Assembly: GCF_004114795.1 (NCBI RefSeq)
Contig: NZ_CP035311.1
Coordinates: 124,001-188,000 of the forward strand
From: Janthinobacterium sp. 17J80-10
Lineage (GTDB): Bacteria; Pseudomonadota; Gammaproteobacteria; Burkholderiales; Burkholderiaceae_D
DNA length: 64,000 nt
Reading direction: 5' to 3'
The notes under the pieces are model-generated. The model saw only the letters and a program-made list of their open reading frames with translations, did not search any database and had not been told where the DNA came from. The position numbers and the translations under genes were made by a program. Positions 37,414 to 46,669 of the stretch are shown here, one piece after another; the first letter of the stretch is position 1; every line of letters starts with the position of its first letter.

Positions 37414-38868
37414 TCAAATGCCGCCCATGCACAGGTACTTGGTGACCATGTAGTCATCCAGGCCATACTTGGAGCCTTCGCGGCCAATGCCGGATTGCTT
37501 GACACCGCCGAATGGCGCCATTTCATTCGAAATCAGACCGGTGTTGATGCCCACCATGCCATATTCCAGGCCTTCGGCCACGCGCCAGATGCGGCCGATA
37601 TCGCGCGAATAGAAATAGCTGGCCAGGCCGAATTCGGTGTCATTGGCCAGGCCGATGACTTCCTCGTCGGAATGGAAGCGGAACAGCGGCGCCAGCGGGC
37701 CGAAGGTTTCTTCCTTTGCCACCAGCATGCTGGCCGTGGCGTCGCGCACCACGGTCGGTTCGAAGAAAGTCTGGCCCAGGGCATGGCGCTTGCCGCCGGC
37801 AATAACCTTGCCGCCCTTGGCGACGACGTCGGCAATGTGCTCCTCGATCTTGGCCACGGCATTTTCGTCGATCAGCGGGCCTTGGGTGACGCCGGCTTCC
37901 AGGCCATTGCCGACCTTGAGCTTGTTGACGGCAGCGACCAGCTTTTCAGCGAAGGTGTCATAGACGCCATCCTGCACATACAGGCGGTTGGCGCAGACAC
38001 ACGTCTGGCCGGTGTTGCGATACTTGCTGGCCAGGGCCCCCTCGACCGCGGCATCCAGGTCGGCGTCGTCGAAGACGATGAATGGCGCATTGCCGCCCAG
38101 TTCCATCGAGGTCTTTTTGACGGTGCCGGCGCATTGCTGCATCAGCAGCTTGCCGACCTCGGTGGAGCCGGTGAAAGTGAGCTTGCGCACGATCGGGTTG
38201 GCAGTCATTTCGCCGCCGATGGCAGCAGCCGAGCCCGTCACCACCGAAAACACGCCGCGCGGCACGCCGGCTTCTTCGGCCAGCACCGCCAGCGCCAGTG
38301 CCGAGTAAGGCGTCTGGGTGGCAGGCTTGACCACGATCGGGCAGCCGGCCGCGAGCGCCGCGCCGACCTTGCGGGTGATCATGGCCGCAGGGAAATTCCA
38401 GGGCGTGATCGCCGCGCAAACGCCAATCGGCTCCTTGACGACCACGATACGGCGGTCCGCTGCCGGACCGGGAATCGTGTCGCCATAGGCACGCTTGGCT
38501 TCCTCGCCGAACCATTCGAGATAAGAAGCAGCATACGCCACTTCGCCCTTGGCTTCGGCCAGCGGCTTGCCCTGCTCGACCGTCATGATATGCGCCAGGT
38601 CATCGGTATTGGCGACCATCAAGTCGAACCAGCGGCGCAGAATGTTGGCACGCTCCTTGGCCGACTTGTTGCGCCAGGCGCTCCAGCTGGCATTGGCGGC
38701 TTCGATGGCGCGACGGGTTTCGTCGGCACCCATCTTCGGGATGGAACCAATGGTTTCGCCCGTGGCGGGATTGGTGACAGGCAGCGTGGCGCCACCGTCG
38801 GCGTCCACCCATTGTCCATCCACATAACATTGCTGGCGGAACAGCGCCGGCTTGTTCAGGGTAATCAT
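37414..38868 (-). CDS. gabD: NAD(P)-dependent succinate-semialdehyde dehydrogenase type
   Basis: An aldehyde dehydrogenase of the GabD class, 484 aa, oxidising an aldehyde or semialdehyde to the acid. Visible are the nucleotide-binding TPWNFPAAMITRKVGAALAA, FTGSTEVGKLLM, the catalytic Glu in MELGGNAP and the catalytic Cys in NTGQTCVCANR; the second cysteine two residues later is typical of GabD. The C terminus PFGGVKQSGIGREGSKYG supports the class. A TTG five codons earlier exists, but the ATG at 38868 has AAAGG upstream. It is the last gene of the transporter/acyloin-dehydrogenase operon, so its substrate is probably an aldehyde released by that pathway rather than GABA-derived semialdehyde (inference). 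Confidence 0.9.
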   Translation of the reverse strand: MITLNKPALFRQQCYVDGQWVDADGGATLPVTNPATGETIGSIPKMGADETRRAIEAANASWSAWRNKSAKERANILRRWFDLMVANTDDLAHIMTVEQGKPLAEAKGEVAYAASYLEWFGEEAKRAYGDTIPGPAADRRIVVVKEPIGVCAAITPWNFPAAMITRKVGAALAAGCPIVVKPATQTPYSALALAVLAEEAGVPRGVFSVVTGSAAAIGGEMTANPIVRKLTFTGSTEVGKLLMQQCAGTVKKTSMELGGNAPFIVFDDADLDAAVEGALASKYRNTGQTCVCANRLYVQDGVYDTFAEKLVAAVNKLKVGNGLEAGVTQGPLIDENAVAKIEEHIADVVAKGGKVIAGGKRHALGQTFFEPTVVRDATASMLVAKEETFGPLAPLFRFHSDEEVIGLANDTEFGLASYFYSRDIGRIWRVAEGLEYGMVGINTGLISNEMAPFGGVKQSGIGREGSKYGLDDYMVTKYLCMGGI

Positions 38869-38889
38869 GATGATGCCTTTCAAAGTTGG

Positions 38890-40293
38890 TCAGATGTGCA
38901 ACGCGCGTTCATACGCCGCCAGCACCGCTTCATGCATGGCTTCGGATTGCGTCGGATGCGGGAAAATGGTTTCCATCAGCTCGGCTTCGGTGGTTTCCAG
39001 CTCGCGTGCGATGGTATAGCCCTGGATCATTTCAGTGACTTCTTCGCCGACCATGTGCGCACCCAGCAATTCGCCCGTCGCCTCGTCGAAGACCACCTTG
39101 GTGAAGCCGCCGGTGGACCCCAGTGCCAGCGCCTTGCCGTTGACGGCAAACGGGAACTTGCCCACCTTGACCCTGTGCCCTGCCGCTTTAGCCTTCGCTT
39201 CGGTCATGCCGACGCTGGCGACTTGCGGATGGCTGTAGGTGCACGCCGGGATCTTGCTGATATCCAGCGGGTGCGGATTCTTGCCGGCGATTTTCTCGAT
39301 ACAGATGATGGCTTCATGGCTGGCCTTGTGCGCCAGCCAAGGTGCGCCGGCCACGTCGCCGATCGCATACACGCCCTGCTCGCCGGTGGCGCCATAGGCA
39401 TCGGTGACGATATGCGTGCGGTCGACCTTGACGGCCGTGCCTTCCAGGCCGAGATCCTCGACATTGCCGACAATGCCGGCGGCAGTCAGCACCACGTCGG
39501 CCGTCAGGCTTTCCTTGTGCTTGCCATCCAGGGCCAGGGTCCATTCGGCCGCCTGGCCGGCGCCGCGCTTGCTGCTGGTTTTGATGCTGGCGCCGAGGTA
39601 AAGCTTCATGCCTTCCTTGCGCAGCGTGTCTGCGACATAGGCCGACACTTCCTCGTCTTCCACCGGCAGCACGCGCTCGGCCATTTCCACGACGCTGACT
39701 TCTGCGCCCAGGGCATGGTAAAAGCTGGCGAATTCAATCCCGATGGCGCCGGCGCCGATCACCACCAGGCGCTTGGGCACGCGGCTGGGCACCAGCGCTT
39801 CGCGGTACGACCAGACGCTTTCGCCATCCGGCACGAGACCCGGCAGCACGCGCGCACGCGCGCCGGTGGCCAGAATGATATTGCGCGCCGATAGCGTCGA
39901 CTTGCCGTCCGTTCCGGTCACTTCGAGCTTGCCGCGGCCAGCCAGCCTGGCATGGCCATTGACGACGGTGACCTTGTTTTTTTTCATCAGGTAACCGACG
40001 CCGCCCTGCAATTGCGCCGAGACGGCGCGCGAACGTTCGACCATGGTTTTCAGGTCGATTTCCGGCGTGCCGACGTTGACGCCGAAGCGCCTGGCATCGC
40101 GCACCATGCGCAGCACGTCGGCCGAACGCAAGAGCGCCTTGGTGGGAATGCAGCCCCAGTTCAGGCAAATGCCGCCCAGCTGCGCCTTTTCCACCAGCGC
40201 GGTTTTCAGGCCAAGCTGGGCCGCGCGAATGGCTGCCACATAGCCGCCCGGGCCGCCGCCAACCACCACCAGATCATATTGTGCTTGGGTCAT
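38890..40293 (-). CDS. lpdA: Dihydrolipoyl dehydrogenase (E3)
   Basis: An FAD enzyme that reoxidises lipoamide of 2-oxo-acid or acetoin dehydrogenase complexes with NAD; 467 aa. The FAD-binding VVVGGGPGGYVAAIRAAQLG, the redox cysteine pair GGICLNWGCIPTKALL (Cys43, Cys48), the NAD-binding VIGAGAIGIEFASFY and the C-terminal active-site FPHPTQSEAMHEA are all intact. The ATG at 40293 has GAGG five bases upstream; a GTG two codons earlier is less well placed. Only 7 bases separate it from the E2 stop, so it belongs to the local complex rather than being the housekeeping copy. Confidence 0.96.
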   Translation of the reverse strand: MTQAQYDLVVVGGGPGGYVAAIRAAQLGLKTALVEKAQLGGICLNWGCIPTKALLRSADVLRMVRDARRFGVNVGTPEIDLKTMVERSRAVSAQLQGGVGYLMKKNKVTVVNGHARLAGRGKLEVTGTDGKSTLSARNIILATGARARVLPGLVPDGESVWSYREALVPSRVPKRLVVIGAGAIGIEFASFYHALGAEVSVVEMAERVLPVEDEEVSAYVADTLRKEGMKLYLGASIKTSSKRGAGQAAEWTLALDGKHKESLTADVVLTAAGIVGNVEDLGLEGTAVKVDRTHIVTDAYGATGEQGVYAIGDVAGAPWLAHKASHEAIICIEKIAGKNPHPLDISKIPACTYSHPQVASVGMTEAKAKAAGHRVKVGKFPFAVNGKALALGSTGGFTKVVFDEATGELLGAHMVGEEVTEMIQGYTIARELETTEAELMETIFPHPTQSEAMHEAVLAAYERALHI

Positions 40294-40300
40294 GCTCACC

Positions 40301-41587
40301 TCAGATCAGGATGCTCAAGGGGTTTTCAATATACTGCTTGAACTGTGCCAGCCATTGCGCGCCGACTGCGCCATCGATGGCGCGGTGGTCGACCGACAGC
40401 GTCACCGTCATCATGCTGGCCACGGCCAGTGCGCCGTCAACGACAACTGCGCGCTGCTCGGTGGCGCCAACGGCCAGGATCGCCGCTTGCGGCGGATTGA
40501 TGATGGCCGAAAATTCCTGCATGCCGAACATGCCGAGATTGCTGATCGTGAAGCTGCCGCCCTGGTATTCCTCGGGCGAAAGCGCATTGCTGCGTGCGCG
40601 CGCGGCCAGATCGGCGATTTCGGCGCTGATGGTCGACAACGATTTGCCTTCTGCCGCACGCACCACCGGCGTGATCAGGCCGCCCTCGGTGGACACCGCC
40701 ACCGAGATATCGGCTTGCGCATACTTGCGCATGGCAGTATCGGTCCAGCTGACGTTCGCTTCCGGCACGGCGCGCAAGGTTGCTGCTGCTGCTTTCACAA
40801 TGAAATCGTTGATCGAAATCTTGCGCGGCGCACTGGCATTGATTTCCGTGCGCAGGGCAATCAGCTTGTCCATGCGGCAATCCGCCTTCAGGTAGAAATG
40901 CGGGATGCTGGATTTGCTTTCCGTGAGGCGGCGCGCGATGGTGCGGCGCATGCCGGAATGTGCGACTTCGACATAGGCTGCACCCACGCCTGCCGCCACT
41001 TGCGCTGCGGCAGGCGCCGCGGCCTGGACTGCTGCTGCGGCAGGCGCTGCGGGAGCACCTTCGACATCGCGTTTGACGATACGGCCACGCGGGCCGCTGC
41101 CCTGCAATGCGCCCAGATCCACGCCGCGTTCCCGGGCGACGCGGCGCGCCAGGGGGCTGGCGAAAATGCGTCCGCCATTGGCAGCGGCTGCCGATGTTGC
41201 CGCCGCAGGTGCTGCCGGCGGCACGGCGATTGCCGCACCTGAAACGTTCGCCTCAGGAATCGCAGCCAGAGGAATGGCTGCAGCAGGCGCCGGGGCGCTT
41301 GCCACGCCAGCCGCAGCCAGAACGGCGTCGATATCCACATTGGTTTCACCAACGGCAAACAGTACCGCGATCGGCGCGCCGACTTCGATATCTTTGCCGG
41401 CGGGGGCGAGGATCTTGCCGAGCACGCCGGCTTCATCGGCGTCGAATTCGATCAGCGCCTTGTCGGTTTCGATCTCGGCCAGGACGTCGCCCACCTTGAC
41501 GGCGTCGCCTTCCTGCTTGGTCCATGCCTTGATCACAGCCGACGTGGCGTTGGCAGCGATCTCCGGCATCTTGATTAGTTTAGCCAT
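40301..41587 (-). CDS. Lipoyl acyltransferase E2 of a 2-oxo-acid/acetoin dehydrogenase complex
   Basis: The core subunit that transfers the acyl group from E1 to CoA; 428 aa. An N-terminal lipoyl domain carries the attachment lysine in IETDKALIEF (Lys43). An Ala/Pro-rich linker follows, then the E3/E1-binding domain (RIFASPLARRVARERG to RGRIVKRDVEG, about 135-175) and a second Ala-rich linker. The catalytic domain ends in SVDHRAIDGAVGAQWL with the active His401 and Asp405. There is one lipoyl domain, as in acetoin and branched-chain complexes. Acyl specificity cannot be read. It lies between the VOC and E3 genes with gaps of 13 and 7 bases. Confidence 0.93.
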   Translation of the reverse strand: MAKLIKMPEIAANATSAVIKAWTKQEGDAVKVGDVLAEIETDKALIEFDADEAGVLGKILAPAGKDIEVGAPIAVLFAVGETNVDIDAVLAAAGVASAPAPAAAIPLAAIPEANVSGAAIAVPPAAPAAATSAAAANGGRIFASPLARRVARERGVDLGALQGSGPRGRIVKRDVEGAPAAPAAAAVQAAAPAAAQVAAGVGAAYVEVAHSGMRRTIARRLTESKSSIPHFYLKADCRMDKLIALRTEINASAPRKISINDFIVKAAAATLRAVPEANVSWTDTAMRKYAQADISVAVSTEGGLITPVVRAAEGKSLSTISAEIADLAARARSNALSPEEYQGGSFTISNLGMFGMQEFSAIINPPQAAILAVGATEQRAVVVDGALAVASMMTVTLSVDHRAIDGAVGAQWLAQFKQYIENPLSILI

Positions 41588-41600
41588 TTCAGTCGCGTCC

Positions 41601-42077
41601 TTATTTCTTCAGGTCGGCGCGATAGGCGCCAATGTCGGTGTATTGCACCAGTTCAAGCACATTGCCTTCCGGATCACGGCAAAATGCCAGGTACACGCCA
41701 GGGCGCACTTCCACGCGCTGGTTGCCGGTCATGAATTCGATGCCCGCTTCCAGCAGCTTGCCGATGGCAGCATCGATATCTTCGACGATGAAGGTCAGGT
41801 ACGTGGCATTGGGCTTGTCGAGGATGTACTTCGCAGGCGCGTCTGCAGCCGGTGGCGTGTTGGGCGCCAGAAGCTTGATGCGTTCGCCGTAATTGGTCTG
41901 CAGGCGCACGACGGTATAGCCTTCCGCCGACAGCGCCGATTGCGCTGCCTTGTCGGCGCCGATCCGGATTTCGCTGATAAAGCTAAAGCCCATCACTTCT
42001 TCATAGAAGCGGCGCAGCTTGGGCAAGTCGCGGCAGGCGATGCCGACTTCCAGGGGGACGATCATATTGATGCTCAT
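41601..42077 (-). CDS. VOC (glyoxalase/dioxygenase) family protein
   Basis: A 158-aa metal-binding protein of the vicinal-oxygen-chelate superfamily. Paired beta-alpha-beta modules are seen as LEVGIACRDLPKLRRFYEEV and YLTFIVEDIDAAIGKLLEAG, with the C-terminal DPEGNVLELVQY supplying a metal ligand Glu. AAGGAG lies upstream of the ATG at 42077. It sits inside the operon between the E1 and E2 genes (gaps of about 15 and 13 bases), so it probably acts on a pathway intermediate such as a 2-oxo-aldehyde, an acyloin, or as an epimerase or isomerase. The exact reaction is not readable from sequence. Confidence 0.85.
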   Translation of the reverse strand: MSINMIVPLEVGIACRDLPKLRRFYEEVMGFSFISEIRIGADKAAQSALSAEGYTVVRLQTNYGERIKLLAPNTPPAADAPAKYILDKPNATYLTFIVEDIDAAIGKLLEAGIEFMTGNQRVEVRPGVYLAFCRDPEGNVLELVQYTDIGAYRADLKK

Positions 42078-42092
42078 ATCTGTTCTCCTTGA

Positions 42093-44282
42093 TTACGCTG
42101 CGCCCTTGTCGCGCATGACTTGCCTCAGACCCTCGACCACTTCCTCGGTGCGCGCGGCAGCGGCACGCTCCAACACCTTGGAAATGCTGGGCGAGGCTTC
42201 GCTGCCGGACACGCGCTGCACCGGCTGGTCGAGCCAGTCGAAGTAACGGCGGTGGATTTCATCGGCCAGCCAGCCGCCGTAGGACGTACCGATCGAGCCT
42301 TGTTCCACGATCAGGACATTGTTGGTCTTCCTGATGCTCGCTTCAATCGTCTCCCAGTCGATGCTGGCGCGGTCCAGCCAGCGCAGGTCGACCACCTCGG
42401 CATCGATGCCGGTCTGCTCCACTGCTTCGAGCGTATGCGCCACCATCGACAGGTAGGTCAGCACGGTGACTTCGGCGCCGGCACGGCGCACGGCAGCCTT
42501 GCCGAACGGGATCTGGTAGTCGAAGTCCTCCACCGGCGCGATGCCCGAGGCGTTGTACAGGTCGACGTGCTCGATCACCAGCACCGGGTCCTTCAGCGCC
42601 AGCGCCGCATTCATCAGACCGACGTAGTCGAACGGCGTCGAAGGCGCGACGATGCGCCAGCCGGGGCTGGTCGCAAAAATGCCGGCCGGGTCCATCGAGT
42701 GTTGCGAGCCGTAGCCGGTGCCCATCGCCACCTTGGTGCGCAGCACGAACGGCATGTCGATATCACCGCCGAACATGTGGCGCGCCTTGCCGATCTGGTT
42801 GAACACCTGGTCGGCGGCCACCCACATGAAGTCGGGGTACATGAATTCGACCACGGGCTTGAAGCGCCCATCCATGGCCATGCCGCCGCCCAGACCGACG
42901 AAAGCGTTTTCGCTGATCGGCGTGCCGAGCGTGCGGTCGGGATACTTGTCCTTCAGGCCGCGGGTGGCGCCATTGGTACCGCCCTTCAGGCGATGCACGT
43001 CTTCGCCCATCACCACCACGGACGGGTCGACCGCCATGCGGCGGTCCATCACATCGGCCACCACGTCGATGAATTTTCGGGTATCGAGCTTGCCGGTGAA
43101 GCTGGCCTGCTCTTCGGTGCGCGCGCCATTCAGTTCGGACAGGTCGCCGCGCACGCCGACATTGCGGAAATCCGGGCTTGGCCAGAGTTCCGGGCGGATG
43201 CGCTTCTTGCCGGCCTTGCCATTCGGATCGGCTTCGGTGAGCGCTGCCACGGCCTTGGCCATGGAAGCCTTGATGCGGTTCCGCAGCGCCAGGATGCCGG
43301 CGGCATCGATCAGGCCGCGCTCCTGCATCTTGGTGCCGAGCAGTTCGAGCGGATCGCGCGTGCGCCAGCTCTGCTCTTCTTCACGGGTGCGATAGCCAAA
43401 GGCGCTGCCGGGGAAGCCGCCGTTCTGGTGGAAGAAGCGGTAGACATCGGCTTCGATGACGGTCGGGCCCTTGCCGGCGCGCATGTGCGCCAGCGCTTCG
43501 TTCATCGCGAGATACACGGCCAGCGGGTCCATGCCGTCGACTTTCCAGCTCGGGATATTGAAAGCCAGGCCGCGCGCCGACAGGCGCGGTTCGGCCGTGG
43601 CTTCATTGACGGTCGTGGAAACCGCGTAGCCATTGTTTTCGATAAAGAAGCACAGGGGCAGCTTCCATGCCGCAGCAAGGTTCATGGTTTCCAGCACCGA
43701 GCCGATATTCACCGCGCCGTCGCCGAAATACGTTACCGCCACCGCATCGGTGCCGGCATGCTTGTGCGCCCAGGCAGCGCCTGCCGCCAGCGGCGCGCCG
43801 CCGCCGACGATGGCGTTGGTGCCGAGCGCGCCCGCTTCTTCCCAGCGCAGGTGCATGGAGCCGCCGCGGCCGCTGCAAAAGCCTTGCGCCAGACCCAGGA
43901 TTTCCGCCAGGGTGCGCTGCAGGAGCGTGTCGATTTCCGGCGTCAGCTCGGCTTTCGGGTCGACGCCATCGGGCGTGAGATAGCCCAGCGCCTTGGACAG
44001 GAACTGGTGGTGGCCGCGGTGCGAACCGTTGACCTGGTCAGCCCCCGTCAGCGGCACGATGGAGCCGGCGGCGCCGCCTTCCTGGCCGATGGCAGAGTGG
44101 GCCGGGCCGTGCACCAGGCCATCCATGGCCAATTCCAGCACGACTTCTTCAAATGCGCGGATCAGGTGGGAATGGGTGAGCAGCGTGCCGAGCACCGCCG
44201 GGTCGGCGGCTGCCCAGTCGGCATCGGTCGTGCGCAGTTCGACCCAGTTGGACGCCGGGACGAGTGCAATGTGGTCTGACAT
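42093..44282 (-). CDS. Fused alpha-beta E1 of a thiamine-dependent 2-oxo-acid/acyloin dehydrogenase
   Basis: Thiamine-diphosphate dehydrogenase that decarboxylates a 2-oxo acid or cleaves an acyloin and hands the acyl group to E2; 729 aa, alpha and beta subunits in one chain. The alpha part (1 to about 380) has the TPP motif FGDGAVNIG (GDG at 187-189) to FIENNGYA, plus IGQEGGAAGS and FCSGRGGSMHL. The beta part (about 400-725) has VVVMGEDVHRLKGGTNGAT, GTPISENAFVGLGGGMAM and PFGKAAVRRAGAEVTVLTY. Subunits of acetoin and branched-chain enzymes are usually separate. The ATG at 44282 has GGAG about nine bases before it. The substrate is unknown; the neighbouring SDR and aldehyde dehydrogenase favour an acyloin-type substrate. 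Confidence 0.93.
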   Translation of the reverse strand: MSDHIALVPASNWVELRTTDADWAAADPAVLGTLLTHSHLIRAFEEVVLELAMDGLVHGPAHSAIGQEGGAAGSIVPLTGADQVNGSHRGHHQFLSKALGYLTPDGVDPKAELTPEIDTLLQRTLAEILGLAQGFCSGRGGSMHLRWEEAGALGTNAIVGGGAPLAAGAAWAHKHAGTDAVAVTYFGDGAVNIGSVLETMNLAAAWKLPLCFFIENNGYAVSTTVNEATAEPRLSARGLAFNIPSWKVDGMDPLAVYLAMNEALAHMRAGKGPTVIEADVYRFFHQNGGFPGSAFGYRTREEEQSWRTRDPLELLGTKMQERGLIDAAGILALRNRIKASMAKAVAALTEADPNGKAGKKRIRPELWPSPDFRNVGVRGDLSELNGARTEEQASFTGKLDTRKFIDVVADVMDRRMAVDPSVVVMGEDVHRLKGGTNGATRGLKDKYPDRTLGTPISENAFVGLGGGMAMDGRFKPVVEFMYPDFMWVAADQVFNQIGKARHMFGGDIDMPFVLRTKVAMGTGYGSQHSMDPAGIFATSPGWRIVAPSTPFDYVGLMNAALALKDPVLVIEHVDLYNASGIAPVEDFDYQIPFGKAAVRRAGAEVTVLTYLSMVAHTLEAVEQTGIDAEVVDLRWLDRASIDWETIEASIRKTNNVLIVEQGSIGTSYGGWLADEIHRRYFDWLDQPVQRVSGSEASPSISKVLERAAAARTEEVVEGLRQVMRDKGAA

Positions 44283-44322
44283 GGTGTCAATCTCCAGATA
44301 GAGGGTATGAGTTTGGTTCGGT

Positions 44323-45168
44323 TCAGATATAGCTGTAGGCAGACCAGCCGCCATCGGCGACGATGGCCTGGCCATTGATGTAGGCGGCGCTATCGGATGC
44401 CATGAACAGCGCCAGCGTGGCGATTTCATGGGTCTTGCCAAGGCGGCGCGCCGGCGTGCGCTTGATCAGCGCGTCGTAATCCATGCGGCCGGTGCGCACC
44501 AGCTCATCCGTCAGCGCGGTCTGCACATAGCCGGGCGCCAGCGCATTGACGCGCAGGCCGCTTGGGGCCCATTCCACCGCCAGCACCTTGGTCAGCATCA
44601 CGACGGCTGCCTTGCTGGCGCAGTAGGCGGCACGCTCGGGCGCAGCCACCGTGCCATACATCGAGGCGGTATTGAGGATCACGCCGCTGCCCTGGGCAAC
44701 CATGCGGCGGGCCACGGACTGGGCGCAATAAAAGGCGCCATTGAGATTGATATCGATGGCACGGCGCCAGTCGGCGGCTGCCAGCTCCAGCGTTGGCTTG
44801 TTCATCGAAATGCCGGCGTTATTGAGCAGCACGTCAATGCGGCCGAAGAGCGCCTGCACGTCGGCGACAGCGTTTTCCACCGCAACTTCGTCAGTGATCG
44901 ACGCCACGCAGGTGGTGACTTCAATGCCAGGATAAGCAGCCTGCAATTCCGCCTGCGCCTTGTCCAGTGCAGCGGCGTTGATATCCAGCAGCGCCAGCCG
45001 CGCACCATTGATGGCAAAGGCATTGGCCATGGCGCGGCCGATGCCGCTGCCGCCACCGGTGATAAACACCACCTTGCCGGCCAGGTCGGGAAAATTCTTG
45101 TACTGCACTTCTGCATGCAACGCATGCGCGTCGATATCTTTTTGCGTGGTGTCTTGGACCTTGCTCAT
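44323..45168 (-). CDS. Short-chain dehydrogenase/reductase
   Basis: A classical SDR, 281 aa, probably oxidising a secondary alcohol of the pathway substrate. The NAD(P) motif is TGGGSGIG (37-44); DINAAALDK after strand two suggests NAD rather than NADP. NNAGIS, the catalytic Ser in NTASMYG, YCASKAAV (Tyr and Lys) and APGYVQTALTDE are intact. The first 30 residues are an extra extension. Its ATG overlaps the stop of the LivF-type gene (ATGA), so it is translationally coupled to the transporter, and the E1 gene starts 40 bases further on. An acetoin or 2,3-diol dehydrogenase role is possible but unproven. Confidence 0.93.
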   Translation of the reverse strand: MSKVQDTTQKDIDAHALHAEVQYKNFPDLAGKVVFITGGGSGIGRAMANAFAINGARLALLDINAAALDKAQAELQAAYPGIEVTTCVASITDEVAVENAVADVQALFGRIDVLLNNAGISMNKPTLELAAADWRRAIDINLNGAFYCAQSVARRMVAQGSGVILNTASMYGTVAAPERAAYCASKAAVVMLTKVLAVEWAPSGLRVNALAPGYVQTALTDELVRTGRMDYDALIKRTPARRLGKTHEIATLALFMASDSAAYINGQAIVADGGWSAYSYI

Positions 45169-45893
45169 ACTGCCAACCAGTCTTTCAGGAGTTGCGGATT
45201 GCCGGTCAGTTCGTTGGGGGTGCCGCTGAACACGATGTGTCCATGGCCCAACAAGCAAACGCCGGTGGAAATTTTCATGGCGATGGTGAGCTTCTGCTCG
45301 ATGAGCACCACCGACACGCCGCGCCGGTGGATTTCCTGGATCGCTTCACCCACCACGGTCACGATCTTCGGCGCCAGGCCTTCGGTCGGCTCGTCGATCA
45401 GGATCACTTTAGGGTTGCCCAGCAGCGAACGGCACATGGTCAGCATCTGCTGCTCGCCGCCGGAAAGGTTGCCGGCGCGCGTGTTGCGGCGTTCCTTCAG
45501 GCGCGGGAAAAAGTCGAACATTTGCTCGACGGTCCACTTGGGTGCGTCGTCGTGACCGGGCTGCATGCCCATCTGCAGGTTCTCGTCCACCGTCAGGTTG
45601 CCGAACACTTCGCGCTCTTCCGGCACGAAGGAAATGCCGGCGCGGCTGATCGTGTAGGGACGTGCACCGGTCAAGTCGCGGCCGTCCAGCAAGACCTGGC
45701 CGCCGGTCGGCGGCACCAGGCCCATGATGGCGCGCGCCGTGGTGGAGCGGCCCGAGCCGTTGCGGCCCAGCAGGCTGATGACCTCGCCGCGGCCGACATC
45801 GAAAGTTACGCCCTGCAAAATATGGCTCTTGCCATAATGCGCATGCAAATCCCGGACTTGCAAAAGCGGCGTGGATTGCTTGGTCTGGCTCAT
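45165..45893 (-). CDS. livF: Branched-chain amino acid-type ABC transporter ATPase, LivF family
   Basis: The second ATPase of a LivFGHMK-type importer, 242 aa. The signature LSGGEQQMLTMCRSLLG, Walker B VILIDEPTEGLAP and the LivF-like PEEREVFGNLTVDENL are clear. The Walker A sequence is GRNGSGRST (43-51), with Arg49 where lysine is normal; all other motifs are intact. The ATG at 45893 overlaps the LivG stop by ATGA, and its own stop overlaps the SDR start. HAC family importers carry amino acids, amides or aromatic and hydroxy acids; the gene context points away from leucine. Confidence 0.94.
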   Translation of the reverse strand: MSQTKQSTPLLQVRDLHAHYGKSHILQGVTFDVGRGEVISLLGRNGSGRSTTARAIMGLVPPTGGQVLLDGRDLTGARPYTISRAGISFVPEEREVFGNLTVDENLQMGMQPGHDDAPKWTVEQMFDFFPRLKERRNTRAGNLSGGEQQMLTMCRSLLGNPKVILIDEPTEGLAPKIVTVVGEAIQEIHRRGVSVVLIEQKLTIAMKISTGVCLLGHGHIVFSGTPNELTGNPQLLKDWLAV

Positions 45894-46669
45894 GCCGCCA
45901 CCTCCGTGCCCAGATAGGCTTCCTGTACCTGTTTGTTGTTGCGGATGTTTTCCGGCGTGTCGGTGGCCACGACCTGGCCGTACACCAGCACGCTGATGCG
46001 GTCGCACAGCGAAAACACCACGTCCATGTCATGCTCGACGATCATCAGGGTGCGCCCCGCCGTCAGCTCGCGCAGCAAGTCCACCGTGTAATCGGTTTCC
46101 TCGCGCGACATGCCAGCCATCGGTTCGTCCAGCAGCAGCACCTTGGGGTCGGAGGCCAGCGTCATGCCGATCTCCAGCGAGCGCTGCTCGGAATACGACA
46201 GCTCACCGCCCAGCGTGTCGCGGTGGCGCGTCAGGCGCACCTGTTCCAGCAACTGCTCGGTCAGCTCGCGCACGCGGCTGTAGCCGGCAATCGGACGCCA
46301 CAGGGTGTACTGCATGCCGAAGCGCTGCATCACGCCCAGGCGCAGGTTTTCGAATACCGACAGCTTGGGGAAGATATTGGTGATCTGGAACGAGCGTCCC
46401 AGGCCGAGATGGTTGATCTTTTCCGGCGCCAGGCCGCTGATCAAGTGCTGGCCGAGCCGGATCTCGCCCGAGCTCGGCTTGAACTGGCCCGAAATCAGGT
46501 GGAACACGGTCGACTTGCCGGCGCCGTTGGGGCCGATGATGGCGTGACGCTCGCCTTCGAACAATTCCAGGTTGACGCCGCGGATGATATGCGCTTCGCC
46601 AAAGGATTTATGGACGTCGCGCAGCGACAGCGCGATCGGCCTGGCTTGATTGTGGACTTGCGTGCTCAT
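45890..46669 (-). CDS. livG: Branched-chain amino acid-type ABC transporter ATPase, LivG family
   Basis: The first ATPase of the importer, 259 aa. Walker A is GPNGAGKS (46-53), Walker B is VLLLDEPMAGMS, and the C-loop reads LSYSEQRSLEIG, a variant of LSGGQ that is frequent in LivG relatives of this type. LGLGRSFQITNIFPKLSVFEN is the LivG Q-loop region. The ATG at 46669 has GGAGG upstream and overlaps the LivM stop. It should pair with the LivF-type ATPase below LivH/LivM. Confidence 0.94.
   Translation of the reverse strand: MSTQVHNQARPIALSLRDVHKSFGEAHIIRGVNLELFEGERHAIIGPNGAGKSTVFHLISGQFKPSSGEIRLGQHLISGLAPEKINHLGLGRSFQITNIFPKLSVFENLRLGVMQRFGMQYTLWRPIAGYSRVRELTEQLLEQVRLTRHRDTLGGELSYSEQRSLEIGMTLASDPKVLLLDEPMAGMSREETDYTVDLLRELTAGRTLMIVEHDMDVVFSLCDRISVLVYGQVVATDTPENIRNNKQVQEAYLGTEVAA

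Noticed and set aside
34715-39894. Two frames over 850 codons on the plus strand
   Set aside because: Antisense to recC, gabD and lpdA, which are fully supported by motifs; these are shadows.
42120-44279. 719-codon plus-strand frame
   Set aside because: Exactly opposite the fused E1 gene; no domain and shadow composition.
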